Shown piece by piece: positions 26,920 to 36,364 of a stretch of 64,000 nucleotides of DNA; position 1 is the stretch's first letter, and the number at the start of each line of letters is the position of its first letter. This DNA is from Chromohalobacter nigrandesensis (GTDB lineage: Bacteria > Pseudomonadota > Gammaproteobacteria > Pseudomonadales > Halomonadaceae), in contig NZ_JAKGAM010000002.1 in the NCBI RefSeq assembly GCF_023061285.1, forward strand, positions 248,001 to 312,000, written 5' to 3'. Made by a program: the position numbers and the translations under genes. Under the pieces are notes generated by a model. That model had not been told where the DNA came from, ran no database searches, and saw only the letters and a list, made by a program, of their open reading frames with translations.

Positions 26920-28200
26920 TCATTGCGCTATACGCTTACGGAACAGCTTGCGGAAGACCGGGTAGATGTCGCCCGGCTCGACGATCTGCTGCATCGCAAA
27001 GCGCTCAGGGTGGCGTGCCTGCACGCGCTCGTACTCCTCCCACAGCGCCTGATGCGAATGCGGCGTGATTTCCACATAGGTGTAGTACTGCAGCTTGGCC
27101 ATCAACGACGACATGAGCAGGTCACGGCAGGTCGTCGAGTCATCGTCCCAATTATCGCCGTCGGAGGCCTGGGCGACGTAAAGATTCCACTGCGCGGGTG
27201 AATAACGCTCGGTGATGATCTCGTCGACGAGGGTCAACGCACTGGAGACGATGGTCCCCCCGGTCTCCCGGGAGTAGAAAAACTCCTCCTCATCGACTTC
27301 CTTGGCTGCGGTGTGGTGACGGATGAACACCAGCTCGACCTTCTCATAGTTGCGCTCCAGAAAGAGATAAAGCAGCAGGAAGAAACGCTTGGCGATGTCC
27401 TTGTGACCCTGTGTCATGGAACCGGAAACATCCATGACACAGAACATTACCGCCTTGTTGGAAGGCTGCGGCTGGTCGACGAGGTTGTTGTAGCGCAAGT
27501 CGTAGGTATCGATGAACGGCACCGCCTCCAGGCGCTTCTCGAGACGCTCTATTTCGGCCTTGAGCTCGTGAATGCGCGTCGGATTGCGTAGTACCGGGTC
27601 CTTGCGCTCCTCCTTTTGAAACGCTTCCTGGGCTTCGCGCAGGGCACGCTTGATGGGGGCCCGCATGCCGATACGCCGCGCCTGCGCCTCGCGCATCGAA
27701 CGCACGATGTTGATTCGCGATGGCACGCCATCGCGGGTCACCCCGGCACGCACCGGTCGCACCTCGTCGAGATCCCGCAGTTGCTTGCGTTCCAGATGCG
27801 GCAGTGCCAGACCATCGAAGACGAAATCGAGGAATTCCTCGCGGCTCAGGGAAAACGCGAATTCGTCCATGCCCTCGCCTTGATTGGACACGCCGCCCTC
27901 GCCTGTGCCGCCCTCACCGTTACCCCCCGGACGCCGCAACCGATCTCCCTCGACGAATTCCTTGTTGCCGGGGCTGACGATGGTCCGTGAGCCGCCGGGG
28001 CCGTGCTGAAATACCGGCTCGGAAATGTCCTTGGTGGGGATCGAAACCTTTTCGCCACGCTCCATGTCGGTGATCGAGCGTCGGTTGACCGCCTCTTCCA
28101 CCGAGCGCTTGATATGGCCACGGTAGCGCTGCAGGAAGCGCTGCCGGTTCACGGCACTCTTGTGCTTGGCATTGGCGCGTCGATCAATGAAGTAGGTCAT
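26920..28200 (-). CDS. yeaH: DUF444 protein YeaH with von Willebrand A-like domain
   Basis: A 426-residue protein. It begins [20 protein letters not shown] and has a glycine-rich hinge ([15 protein letters not shown]) near residue 95. The C-terminal half is VWA-like with the MIDAS motif DVSGS ([20 protein letters not shown]). ATG 28200 is set by GAGGTGA 8 nt upstream and by homology; the frame runs further upstream through the tandem repeat region without similarity. YeaH works with the kinase YeaG in enterobacterial starvation and stress responses; its molecular partner is not known. Confidence 0.92.
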   Translation of the reverse strand: MTYFIDRRANAKHKSAVNRQRFLQRYRGHIKRSVEEAVNRRSITDMERGEKVSIPTKDISEPVFQHGPGGSRTIVSPGNKEFVEGDRLRRPGGNGEGGTGEGGVSNQGEGMDEFAFSLSREEFLDFVFDGLALPHLERKQLRDLDEVRPVRAGVTRDGVPSRINIVRSMREAQARRIGMRAPIKRALREAQEAFQKEERKDPVLRNPTRIHELKAEIERLEKRLEAVPFIDTYDLRYNNLVDQPQPSNKAVMFCVMDVSGSMTQGHKDIAKRFFLLLYLFLERNYEKVELVFIRHHTAAKEVDEEEFFYSRETGGTIVSSALTLVDEIITERYSPAQWNLYVAQASDGDNWDDDSTTCRDLLMSSLMAKLQYYTYVEITPHSHQALWEEYERVQARHPERFAMQQIVEPGDIYPVFRKLFRKRIAQ

Positions 28201-28239
28201 GCCGCTCACCTCGTCGCCAATATTTGTCGATAGACTCGA

Positions 28240-28285
28240 GCTCGTAGCTCGTAGCTCGTAGCTCGTAGCTCGTAGCTCGTAGCTC
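28240..28285. repeat. 7-bp tandem repeat (GCTCGTA)n between yeaG and yeaH
   Basis: Six complete copies of GCTCGTA run from 28240 to 28281, with a partial copy GCTC to 28285. It lies in the 88-nt gap between the yeaG stop and yeaH start, close to the yeaG end. Copies are identical, so the array is likely recent or unstable. On the mRNA it reads (UACGAGC)n, about 40 nt ahead of the yeaH ribosome-binding site. Confidence 0.95.
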
Positions 28286-28288
28286 AGG

Positions 28289-30211
28289 CTAATGCGACTT
28301 GCGAACCCGCAAATACCACTCCGATAGCAGGCGCACCTGCTTCTCGGTATACCCTCTGTCGACCATGCGCGCCACGAAGTCCTCATGTTTCTTCTGATCC
28401 GAGGTCGAGGCCTTGGCGTTGAAGGAGATGACCGGCAACAGTTCCTCAGTGTTGGCAAACATCTTCTGCTCGATCACACCTTTGAGCTTCTCGTAGGACT
28501 GCCAACTGGGGTTCATGCCGTTGTTCTGGGCACGTGCGCGCAACACGAAGTTGACCACCTCGTGACGGAAATCCTTGGGGTTGGAAATACCCGCCGGCTT
28601 CTCGATCTTCTCCAGCTCTTCATTGAGTGCCTGACGATTGAACAACTCGCCGGTCTCAGGATCGCGATACTCCTGATCCTGAATCCAGAAGTCGGCATAG
28701 GTGACGTAACGATCGAAGATATTCTGCCCATACTCGCTGTACGACTCGAGATAGGCGGTCTGAATTTCCTTGCCGATGAAGTCAACGTAACGCGGCGCCA
28801 GGTACTCCTTGATGAACCGCAGGTAGCGCTCGAAGGCTTCCTTGGGCAGTTGCTCCTGCTCGAGACGCTGCTCCAGCACATACAGCAAGTGCACCGGATT
28901 GGCGGCGACTTCGTGGGTATCGAAATTGAAGACCTTGGAGAGAATCTTGAAGGCGAAACGCGTCGACAGGCCTTCCATGCCCTCGTCGACGCCGGCCGCA
29001 TCGCGGTACTCCTGAAGCGACTTGGCCTTGGGGTCGGTATCCTTGAGATTTTCGCCGTCATAGACCCGCATCTTGGAATAGATGCTCGAATTCTCGGGTT
29101 CTTTGAGGCGCGATAGCACCGAGAACTGCGCCAGCATGCGCAGTGTATCCGGCGCACAGGGCGCGGCATTCAGCGATGAATGCTCGAGCAACTTCTTGTA
29201 GATGTGAATTTCCTCGCTCACGCGCAGGCAATACGGCACCTTGACGATGTAGACGCGATCCAGAAAGGCTTCGTTGTTGCGGTTGTTGCGGAACGTCTGC
29301 CACTCACTCTCGTTGGAATGCGCCAGGACGATGCCATCGAAGGGAATCGCCCCCATGCCCTCGGTGGGGTTGTAATTACCCTCCTGCGTCGCCGTCAGCA
29401 ACGGATGCAACACCTTGATCGGCGCCTTGAACATCTCGACGAATTCCATCAGCCCCTGGTTGGCCTTGCACAGGCCACCGGAGAAGCTGTAGGCATCCGG
29501 GTCGTCCTGGGAATAGAGCTCGAGCTGGCGAATGTCGACCTTGCCCACCAGCGAGGAAATATCCTGATTGTTCTCGTCACCGGGCTCGGTCTTGGAGACG
29601 GCGATCTGATTGAGGCGCGACGGATAGAGCCGCACGACACGAAACTGCGAGATGTCGCCGCCGTATTCCTGCAAGCGTTTGGCGGCCCAAGGCGACATCA
29701 CCGCACTCAGATGGCGCGGCGCGATGCCGTATTCCTTCTCCAGCAATTCGCCGTCTTCTTCCGGCGAGAACAGTCCCAGCGGCGACTCGAAGACCGGCGA
29801 ACCCTTGATGGCGTAGAACGGCACATGTTCCATCAACAGCTTGAGCCGTTCGGCCAGCGAGGATTTACCGCCACCTACCGGCCCCAGTAGATACAGAATC
29901 TGCTTCTTCTCTTCCAGCCCCTGCGCGGCGTGCCGGAAATACGCCACGATCTGCTCGATGGCCTCTTCCATGCCATAAAATTCGGAAAACGCCGGATAAC
30001 GACGGATGACCTTGTTACTGAAGATACGTGACAGCCGCGAGTCCTTGGCGGTGTCAATGACCTCCGGCTCGCCGATCGCCTCGAGCATACGCTCAGACGC
30101 GCTCGCATAGACACTTGGCTCCCGGCGGCAGAGTTCCAGATACTCCTGAAGACTCATCTCCTCTTGCTGAACGCGCTCGTAACGGTTCTGAACATGATCG
30201 AAGATACTCAT
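28289..30211 (-). CDS. yeaG: PrkA-type serine protein kinase YeaG
   Basis: A 640-residue protein. The N-terminal AAA+-like PrkA domain has Walker [13 protein letters not shown] (G110-E121, K116) and [13 protein letters not shown]. The C-terminal domain resembles the eukaryotic-type PrkA kinase region. ATG 30211, with AAAGGAGG, is preferred to the TTG codon before it. In E. coli yeaG is under sigma-S and nitrogen-starvation control and adjusts metabolism in persistence and stress. It heads the yeaG-yeaH-spoVR operon. Whether it acts as a kinase or chiefly as an AAA+ protein in this organism cannot be told from sequence. Confidence 0.93.
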   Translation of the reverse strand: MSIFDHVQNRYERVQQEEMSLQEYLELCRREPSVYASASERMLEAIGEPEVIDTAKDSRLSRIFSNKVIRRYPAFSEFYGMEEAIEQIVAYFRHAAQGLEEKKQILYLLGPVGGGKSSLAERLKLLMEHVPFYAIKGSPVFESPLGLFSPEEDGELLEKEYGIAPRHLSAVMSPWAAKRLQEYGGDISQFRVVRLYPSRLNQIAVSKTEPGDENNQDISSLVGKVDIRQLELYSQDDPDAYSFSGGLCKANQGLMEFVEMFKAPIKVLHPLLTATQEGNYNPTEGMGAIPFDGIVLAHSNESEWQTFRNNRNNEAFLDRVYIVKVPYCLRVSEEIHIYKKLLEHSSLNAAPCAPDTLRMLAQFSVLSRLKEPENSSIYSKMRVYDGENLKDTDPKAKSLQEYRDAAGVDEGMEGLSTRFAFKILSKVFNFDTHEVAANPVHLLYVLEQRLEQEQLPKEAFERYLRFIKEYLAPRYVDFIGKEIQTAYLESYSEYGQNIFDRYVTYADFWIQDQEYRDPETGELFNRQALNEELEKIEKPAGISNPKDFRHEVVNFVLRARAQNNGMNPSWQSYEKLKGVIEQKMFANTEELLPVISFNAKASTSDQKKHEDFVARMVDRGYTEKQVRLLSEWYLRVRKSH

Positions 30212-30433
30212 CAAACGCCTCCTTTCACGACCCGGGGTCGCTCATCGGATTCTGGGCTGTCTATGTATCAGCGTAGACGGATGGAGAAGAAAGGGGGCGA
30301 TGCGAAACGTATTTCCTTTCAACGCAGCGGCACGGCCCTGGACATGAGAGCCCATAAACGGCCATTGGTTCGTTGAAATCCGCAAACGGCGGGAAAGGCG
30401 AGAGCATATCGGTGCCCTCGCCCTGGCACTCGA

Positions 30434-31483
30434 TCAGGCAGCGGACAATGCATCGCGCGCATCGTCGAGCAAGCGATCGAGCAGCGCTTGCGTGGTATTC
30501 CAGGCACAGACGAAGCGCGCACCGCCTGCGCCGATGAAGGTATAGAACGTCCAGCCGCGCTGACGCAGTGTCTCGAGGACTGCGACGGGCAGCGTCACGA
30601 AGACGCTATTGGCCTGGGCAGGAAACATCAGCTCGGCCCCCGGCAAGGCCGCGAAGCCCTCCGCAAGATATCCCGCCATGGCATTGGCATGCTCGGCATT
30701 ACGCAACCAGGCACCGCTTTCCAGCAGCCCCAGCCAAGGCGCGGCGATGAAACGCATCTTGGAGGCCAACTGCCCTGCCTGCTTGCAGCGGTAGTCGAAG
30801 TCTTCCGCCAGGGCGTGGTTGAAAAAGACCACCGCTTCGCCCATCGGCAAACCATTCTTGGTCCCCGAGAAGCACAGCGCATCGACGCCGACCTGCCAGG
30901 TGAGCTCTGCCGGGGTAGCCCCCAGCGACGCACAAGCATTGGCAAAGCGCGCCCCGTCCATATGCACGTGCAGACCATGTTTATCCGCCATGGCACGAAT
31001 CGCCATCAGCTCATCGCGGGTATACACGGTGCCTACCTCGGTGGCTTGGGTCAGCGAGATCGTGCGCGGCTTGGGGTAGTGAATGTCGCTGCGCCGCGTC
31101 ACCAGTGATTCGATGCCCTCGGGCGTCAACTTGCCATCCGCACCGGCGCACGTCAGCAGCTTGGCACCGTTGGAGAAGAACTCCGGGCCGCCGCATTCGT
31201 CGGTTTCGATATGCGCCAGTTCGTGGCAGATGACGCTATGATAGCTCTGCCCCATCGAAGCGAGTGTCAGCGAGTTGGCGGCGGTGCCATTGAAGACGAA
31301 AAACACCTCACAGTCGTAGTCGAAGAAACGGCGAAAACGGTCGGCAGCTTTCTGGGTCCAGGCATCGTTGCCATAGGCGAGATCATCGCTTTCGTTGGCG
31401 CGCAACAGGTAGTCGAGCGCCTCGGGGCAAATGCCGGAGGTATTGTCGCTGGCCAGAAAAAGCGGCGTACAGTCGGATTCCAT
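30434..31483 (-). CDS. ltaE: Low-specificity L-threonine aldolase
   Basis: A 349-residue PLP enzyme that splits L-threonine and allo-threonine into glycine and acetaldehyde. The PLP lysine is K209 in CFSGTKNGLPMGEA, and MDGARFANACASL carries the aspartate that contacts the pyridine nitrogen. FNGTAANSLTLASM is the phosphate-binding segment. Length matches the family. It is separated from yeaG by 222 nt with no gene seen and is likely a single-gene transcript. Beta-eliminating lyases are close relatives, but the SGTKNG context favours the aldolase. Confidence 0.9.
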   Translation of the reverse strand: MESDCTPLFLASDNTSGICPEALDYLLRANESDDLAYGNDAWTQKAADRFRRFFDYDCEVFFVFNGTAANSLTLASMGQSYHSVICHELAHIETDECGGPEFFSNGAKLLTCAGADGKLTPEGIESLVTRRSDIHYPKPRTISLTQATEVGTVYTRDELMAIRAMADKHGLHVHMDGARFANACASLGATPAELTWQVGVDALCFSGTKNGLPMGEAVVFFNHALAEDFDYRCKQAGQLASKMRFIAAPWLGLLESGAWLRNAEHANAMAGYLAEGFAALPGAELMFPAQANSVFVTLPVAVLETLRQRGWTFYTFIGAGGARFVCAWNTTQALLDRLLDDARDALSAA

Positions 31484-31629
31484 GCCTTATTGTCCTCATG
31501 TGTGGCGAGAAGAAAGACGCTTGAAACGTAACGCCAGGCGCCGGGTGCCAACACCTGCCGTTAACCTGCAAAAAATTGCGTCTCGATCCAGTCTACTCAT
31601 CGCCGCTTCACATCGGAAGCCCGCTAGTG

Positions 31630-31718
31630 AACACCTTCTTATACACGCACTTTCTTAGAGGGGGAGTTACAAAACGGACGAACGAAGTCCTTTTGTAAAC
31701 ACCCTCTTATATATGTGC
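31630..31718. repeat. Inverted repeat flanked by imperfect 21-bp direct repeats at the fadH 3' end
   Basis: A hairpin at 31667-31698 (arms TTACAAAA-C-GGAC and GTCCTTTTGTAA, one bulge, 7-nt loop) lies between two direct repeats, AACACCTTCTTATACACGCAC (31630-31650) and AACACCCTCTTATATATGTGC (31698-31718), identical at 16 of 21 positions. The second includes the fadH stop codon. The hairpin lacks a clear U-tract on the minus strand, so a terminator role is possible but not certain. Confidence 0.5.
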
Positions 31719-33719
31719 CGCCAGGCGAGTACCCTGATCGATGGCCCGTTTGGCATCGAGCTCCGCCGCCTCCTGTGCACCGCCGATGACATGCACCTCG
31801 CAGCCGGCTGCCGTCAGCGGCGCCTCGAGGTCCATCACCGATACCTGACCGGCACACACCACCACCGTCTCTACCTCAAGGCATTCTGGGTGGCCGTCAT
31901 GCATGATATGCAACCCTGCAGCGTCGATGCCGAGATACTCGCAGCCGCTGAGCATGCGCACCCCGCGCTGGCGCAACGCAGCCCGATGCACCCAGCCGGT
32001 AGTCGTGCCCAGCCCCTTGCCAGGCTTGCTGGTCTTGCGCTGCAGCAGCGTCACTTCACGGGGCACCTGCGGCGCTTGCGGTGCCACGAGACCGCCCCGC
32101 GCCGCCAACGACAGATCGACGCCCCACTCGGCGCACCACGTCTCACGATCCAGTGCGGGATGCTCGGCATGGGTCAAGAGTTCCGCCACATCGAAGCCGA
32201 TCCCACCCGCGCCGATGATCGCCACGCGCTCGCCGACACGCTCGGGGTGCATGATCGCCGTGGGATAATCCACCACACGCGGATCCTCGCTACCCGGCAA
32301 TGACAACGCCCGGGGCGCGACTCCCGATGCCAGCACCACGACGTCGAAGGCCCGCAAGCGTTGCGCCTCGGCCGATGTATTCAGGTACACCATCACCCCC
32401 AGCGCCTCGAGCATGTTGCGGTAATAACGTAGCGTCTCGCGGAATTCTTCCTTGCCGGGGATGCGCTGCGCATAGCGGAATTGCCCCCCGACCTCGGCCT
32501 CGCGCTCGAACAGCGTGACGCGGTGGCCGCGCTGCGCCGCCGACACGGCGGTCGCCAGCCCCGCCGGCCCGGCTCCGACCACTGCGATGTCACGCGGCGT
32601 CGTCACGGGCGTGAGCGTCAATTCGGTCTCGTGACAGGCACGTGGATTGACCAGGCAGGAGGTCAACTTGCCCTGGAAGGTGTGGTCCAGACAGGCCTGG
32701 TTGCAGGCAATACAGGTATTGATGAACGCCTCGCGTCCCTCGTGCGCCTTGGTCACCCATTCGGGATCGGCGAGAAAGGGGCGCGCCATCGAGACCATGT
32801 CGGCGTGCCCTTCGGCCAGCACGCGCTCGGCCACCTCGGGCATATTGATGCGGTTGGTGGCAATCAACGGCACCGTGAGCACTTCACGCAGGCGCCGCGT
32901 GACCTCGGTGAAGGCCGCCCGCGGCACGCTGGTGACAATGGTCGGCACCCGCGCCTCATGCCAGCCGATTCCGGTATTGATCAGATTGGCGCCCGCCGCC
33001 TCGATCGCGCGCCCCAGGGCGACGACCTCGTCGTGGCTGCTACCCTCCTCGACCAGGTCGATCATCGACAATCGAAAGATGATCAAAAAGTCATCGCCCA
33101 ACACCTGTCGAATGCGGCGCACGATCTCCACCGCGAACCGCATGCGGTTCTCGAATTCCCCGCCCCACTCATCGTCGCGGTGATTGGTGCGCCGACACAG
33201 AAACTGATTGATCAGGTAACCTTCCGAGCCCATGACTTCGACGCCGTCGTAACCCGCCTCGCGAGCCAGTTTGGCGCAATTGACATAGGCCGCGATCTGC
33301 TCCGCCACCTCATCACCGCTCAACGCCCGGGGCGTGAACGGATTGATCGGTGCCTTGAGCGCCGAGGGCGCCACCAAGGCGGGCGAATAGGCGTAACGCC
33401 CGGCGTGCAGGATCTGCAGGCAGATGTGGCCGCCCTCGGCATGTACCGCCTGCGTCACCTGCCGGTGCGCCTCGACTTCCTGAGACTCGCTCAACTTGGC
33501 GGCGCCTTCGAACACCGCGCCTTCCGGGGTGGGGGCAATGCCGCCGGTGACGATCAACGAGACGCCTGCCCGTGCACGCTCGGCATAGAACGCCGCCAGA
33601 CGCGCGAAGCCATCGGGAGCTTCCTCGAGATTGGTGTGCATCGAGCCCATCAGGATGCGGTTATCGAGCGTCACGGGCCCTACGTTCAGCGGACGAAAGA
33701 GATGCGGGTAATGAGTCAC
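31707..33719 (-). CDS. fadH: NADPH-dependent 2,4-dienoyl-CoA reductase FadH
   Basis: A 670-residue flavoprotein that reduces 2,4-dienoyl-CoA during beta-oxidation of unsaturated fatty acids. The FMN TIM-barrel domain (residues 1-330) contains Y168 (GSEGYLINQFL) and H254 (GIGWHEARVP), corresponding to the catalytic Tyr/His of the E. coli enzyme. The 4Fe-4S ligands are C336, C339, C343 and C355 (CIACNQACLDHTF ... SCLVNPRAC). The FAD/NADPH domain follows with AVVGAGPAGLATAVSAAQRG. The GTG start at 33719, with GAGGA 7 nt before it, gives the family length; an ATG start would need a long unrelated extension. Related dimethylamine or old-yellow-type enzymes are less likely. Confidence 0.93.
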   Translation of the reverse strand: MTHYPHLFRPLNVGPVTLDNRILMGSMHTNLEEAPDGFARLAAFYAERARAGVSLIVTGGIAPTPEGAVFEGAAKLSESQEVEAHRQVTQAVHAEGGHICLQILHAGRYAYSPALVAPSALKAPINPFTPRALSGDEVAEQIAAYVNCAKLAREAGYDGVEVMGSEGYLINQFLCRRTNHRDDEWGGEFENRMRFAVEIVRRIRQVLGDDFLIIFRLSMIDLVEEGSSHDEVVALGRAIEAAGANLINTGIGWHEARVPTIVTSVPRAAFTEVTRRLREVLTVPLIATNRINMPEVAERVLAEGHADMVSMARPFLADPEWVTKAHEGREAFINTCIACNQACLDHTFQGKLTSCLVNPRACHETELTLTPVTTPRDIAVVGAGPAGLATAVSAAQRGHRVTLFEREAEVGGQFRYAQRIPGKEEFRETLRYYRNMLEALGVMVYLNTSAEAQRLRAFDVVVLASGVAPRALSLPGSEDPRVVDYPTAIMHPERVGERVAIIGAGGIGFDVAELLTHAEHPALDRETWCAEWGVDLSLAARGGLVAPQAPQVPREVTLLQRKTSKPGKGLGTTTGWVHRAALRQRGVRMLSGCEYLGIDAAGLHIMHDGHPECLEVETVVVCAGQVSVMDLEAPLTAAGCEVHVIGGAQEAAELDAKRAIDQGTRLAAHI

Positions 33720-33828
33720 GGCGCGTCCTCGCTTGCACTCGTTTTTAAACCACCATACATTTTCAAACAACTGTATGAACAGTGTAGCGACACGACGGCG
33801 GGAAACAATCCCGACCAAGGGCGCAGAC

Positions 33829-34860
33829 ATGACTGCCTTCCCACGCCAGACAAGCGAGGCCCGCATGGAGTACCAGAGCTCTCGACATCGCATCCCCGTC
33901 GCCACCGGCGGCGAGCTGCATCTCACCCGCTTCCAGCCCGAGCGCGTTAACGGCCTGCCCATCCTGTGCTGGCATGGTGCCGTCGAATCGGGGCGCATTT
34001 TCCACAGCCGTAGCGGCAAGGGGCTGGCGCCCTGGCTCGCCCGGCAGGGGCACGACGTCATGGTGATCGACCAACGCGGCCGCGGCAGAGCCTTGCCGCG
34101 CCCGGCACGTGGCGTTTCGTTCTCGCAGCGCGCGGTCATCCTCGATGAAGTCGCCGCTGCACTGGCCGCCTGCCTGGAGCTGAGTGGCCAGTCACGCTGC
34201 CATGTCATGGCGCATTCTTGGGGTGGCGTCTTGATCGCCGCACATCTGGCGCGCGTCCCCGATAGTCGCGAGCTTATCGCCAGCCAGGTCTATTTCGGCA
34301 CCAAGCGTCGGGTACGCGTCCAGAATCCCAGCAAGTGGCTCTATATCGACCTTATCTGGAAGGGGCTCGCACCGCTGGCACGTGGCCTATGCGGCTACCT
34401 GCCGGCGCGCTCGCTACGCTGGGGCAGTGACGACGAATACGCCGCCAGTCACGCGGACAGCGTCGCCTGGGTGCGTGAAACGCCTTGGCGGGACGCCGAG
34501 GATGGCTTCGATTACGCCGCCGCCCTGGCACAGGGAGGATTGCCGCCCACGCTGCATCTTGCCGGCCAGCGCGACCAGGCCCTGGGGCATCCCCGAGACG
34601 TGGCGCGCTTCGTCGAGGAATGCGGCCCACATCGGCATGCGCTACACGTGCTGGGACGTGAGAACGGTCAGGGGCGGGATTACGCTCATCTGGACATGCT
34701 GACGCACCCCGACGCTGCAGAAGACGTCTATGCACAGGCCCTCGCCTGGTGCCGAGCCTATCAGGACGACGCGAGTGGGGAAGACGCTGATGTGATAGCG
34801 CGACAGACGCATCCGCGCGTGAAACAGGAAGGTACAAACGACAAAGCCCCAAGTCGATGA
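33829..34860 (+). CDS. Alpha/beta hydrolase
   Basis: A 343-residue cytosolic alpha/beta hydrolase. The nucleophile is S130 in MAHSWGGVLIAAH, and LCWHGAVESGRIF forms the HG oxyanion segment. The acid is probably the Asp of LAGQRDQALG and the base the His of YAHLDML near the C-terminus. The substrate is unknown; the architecture is esterase/lipase-like. ATG 33829, with AAGG at 9 nt, is taken as the start; ATG 33865 (MEYQSSRH) is an alternative. It diverges from fadH across 109 nt and ends next to the tRNA cluster; its last 20 codons are charged and poorly conserved in type. Confidence 0.75.
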   Translation: MTAFPRQTSEARMEYQSSRHRIPVATGGELHLTRFQPERVNGLPILCWHGAVESGRIFHSRSGKGLAPWLARQGHDVMVIDQRGRGRALPRPARGVSFSQRAVILDEVAAALAACLELSGQSRCHVMAHSWGGVLIAAHLARVPDSRELIASQVYFGTKRRVRVQNPSKWLYIDLIWKGLAPLARGLCGYLPARSLRWGSDDEYAASHADSVAWVRETPWRDAEDGFDYAAALAQGGLPPTLHLAGQRDQALGHPRDVARFVEECGPHRHALHVLGRENGQGRDYAHLDMLTHPDAAEDVYAQALAWCRAYQDDASGEDADVIARQTHPRVKQEGTNDKAPSR

Positions 34861-34884
34861 CTCAGGGTTGGCCGATGGCGATCG

Positions 34885-34961
34885 TGGCGGACCGGACGGG
34901 ACTCGAACCCGCGACCTCCGGCGTGACAGGCCGGCATTCTAACCGACTGAACTACCGGTCC
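34885..34961 (-). tRNA. tRNA-Asp(GTC), copy 1
   Basis: 77 nt with encoded CCA. The acceptor is GGACCGG/CCGGTCC with discriminator G. Anticodon stem-loop GCCGGC-CTGTCAC-GCCGG reads GTC. The D-arm has AGTCGGTTAGA, whereas the other two copies have AGTTGGTTAGA. Confidence 0.95.
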
Positions 34962-34984
34962 GCATTGTTCCGATGTGATCGGAT

Positions 34985-35061
34985 TGGTGGGTGGTACAGG
35001 ACTCGAACCTGTGACCCCCAGCATGTGAGGCTGGTGCTCTAACCAGCTGAGCTAACCACCC
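34985..35061 (-). tRNA. tRNA-Val(CAC)
   Basis: 77 nt with encoded CCA. The acceptor is GGGTGGT/ACCACCC with discriminator A. The anticodon loop CTCACAT between CCAGC and GCTGG gives CAC, which reads GUG. Confidence 0.94.
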
Positions 35062-35135
35062 GGATCGCATACTGCTTGGTGCTACATGTTGCTTTTACAT
35101 GCGTTATCGTCAATGACGCGTCGGCGAGGAAATCG

Positions 35136-35212
35136 TGGCGGACCGGACGGGACTCGAACCCGCGACCTCCGGCGTGACAGGCCGGCATTCTAACCAACTG
35201 AACTACCGGTCC
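35136..35212 (-). tRNA. tRNA-Asp(GTC), copy 2
   Basis: 77 nt with encoded CCA. It is the same as copy 1 except for one D-arm base. It lies 75 nt from the tRNA-Val(CAC) gene, in the same orientation, and is probably part of one five-tRNA transcript. Confidence 0.95.
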
Positions 35213-35259
35213 GCTGAATACAACGCTAATCACACATTGTCGACTTTCCGATGAAGAAC

Positions 35260-35336
35260 TGGCGGACCGGACGGGACTCGAACCCGCGACCTCCGGCGTG
35301 ACAGGCCGGCATTCTAACCAACTGAACTACCGGTCC
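35260..35336 (-). tRNA. tRNA-Asp(GTC), copy 3
   Basis: 77 nt with encoded CCA, identical to copy 2 over the tRNA. The 47-nt spacer to copy 2 is unrelated, so the duplication is limited to the tRNA and its immediate ends. Confidence 0.95.
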
Positions 35337-35387
35337 GCTGCATTCTTCTTTTACGTGTCCCCATCACTCGAAACGCATTTCGCGTAA

Positions 35388-35463
35388 TGGTGGGTGGTAC
35401 TGGGCTCGAACCAGTGACCCCCAGCTTGTAAGGCTGGTGCTCTTCCAACTGAGCTAACCACCC
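35388..35463 (-). tRNA. tRNA-Val(TAC)
   Basis: 76 nt with encoded CCA. The acceptor is GGGTGGT/ACCACCC. The anticodon loop CTTACAA between CCAGC and GCTGG gives TAC. It is the first gene of the minus-strand cluster: Val(TAC), Asp, Asp, Val(CAC), Asp. Confidence 0.94.
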
Positions 35464-35528
35464 CTGGTCACGTGGCGCTGCATTCTACAGAGAGACTGTG
35501 GAAAGTCAACCGATTACATTCATCCGAT

Positions 35529-36266
35529 TCATTCACTCGCCTGCATGGCGGCGGCCACGACACGCGCCGCTTCCTCGATCAACGCTGCCTGATCATGCCC
35601 GGCTCGCCGTCGCGGTTGCCAGTCATGATCGCCATCGTCGAGAAAATGCACGTGCGCCGTCTCTGGCAAGGCATATTCACGGACTTCGCAGTCCCCCCCG
35701 AACGGGTCTCGCGTGCCCTGCAACACCCAGGTGGGACAGGTCAAATCCGGCCAATGCGCCAGTCGCGTGCGCTCGGGCTTGCCGGGCGGATGAAACGGAT
35801 AGCCGAACAGCGCCAGGCCCGCCGTTTGATCACGTGCCGCTAACAGACTCGCCACGCGCCCACCCATCGACTTGCCGCCCAACCACAGCGACGATGGTGT
35901 CTCGCCGGCGATCGGGGTCAAGGCATCGCGCCATACGGCCAGCTCTTCGACCAAGCGATCGACACGCGGCGGTGGGCGCCGACGCCCTGCGTGCCATATC
36001 TGTTGCATATAAGCGAAATCGACGGCCCAGACCTGCACGCCATGCAGTGCCAGCGACTCGCGCAAGCGCTGCATGAAAAGCGATGTCTGCCCTGCCCCGG
36101 CGCCGTGGGTCAGCAACAAGCGCCCCACACGCGGCTCGCCACGTACTTCCAGAGGGCCAAGGTCGTCCACATAATAATGCTGCGCCGCGACGCCGGGCGA
36201 GACGCCGCGCTCATGCAATGACGTCAGCGAGCGTGGCGTCGCGGCATAGGCATGCTCGAAGCTCAT
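35529..36266 (-). CDS. Alpha/beta hydrolase of the dienelactone-hydrolase-like/KANL3-Tex30 type
   Basis: A 245-residue hydrolase-fold protein. LLLTHGAGAGQTSLFMQRLR is the oxyanion-loop region, and LWLGGKSMGGRVASLLA carries the nucleophile serine in GKSMGG. VLQGTRDPFGG gives the acid and DGDHDW the histidine. This pattern is that of the small bacterial alpha/beta family proteins often annotated without function. ATG 36266 gives full length. It stands alone between the tRNA cluster and the FNR-like regulator; 63 nt separate it from tRNA-Val(TAC). Confidence 0.8.
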   Translation of the reverse strand: MSFEHAYAATPRSLTSLHERGVSPGVAAQHYYVDDLGPLEVRGEPRVGRLLLTHGAGAGQTSLFMQRLRESLALHGVQVWAVDFAYMQQIWHAGRRRPPPRVDRLVEELAVWRDALTPIAGETPSSLWLGGKSMGGRVASLLAARDQTAGLALFGYPFHPPGKPERTRLAHWPDLTCPTWVLQGTRDPFGGDCEVREYALPETAHVHFLDDGDHDWQPRRRAGHDQAALIEEAARVVAAAMQASE

Positions 36267-36364
36267 GTCAGCCAGTTCTCATTAGGTGGCAGGGTGCGTC
36301 ACTATGCAGCTTTGACGGGGTTCAAGCACTACCCTAAGGTAGGCGCGTCCTAGGAGAAAACGCC

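Noticed and set aside
25437-27068. 543-codon open frame opposite spoVR
   Set aside because: The same shadow effect; SpoVR is complete and conserved on the minus strand.
28240-28285. Possible CRISPR-like array
   Set aside because: The 7-bp repeat has no spacers and is far shorter than CRISPR repeats; it is a simple tandem repeat.
32481-33950. 489-codon open frame opposite fadH
   Set aside because: It is antisense to a full-length FadH with intact catalytic and Fe-S residues and shows no domain of its own.
34885-35463. tRNA cluster as an integration site for a mobile element
   Set aside because: No integrase, no repeated tRNA 3' end beyond the tRNA genes themselves, and no change in gene type on either side.
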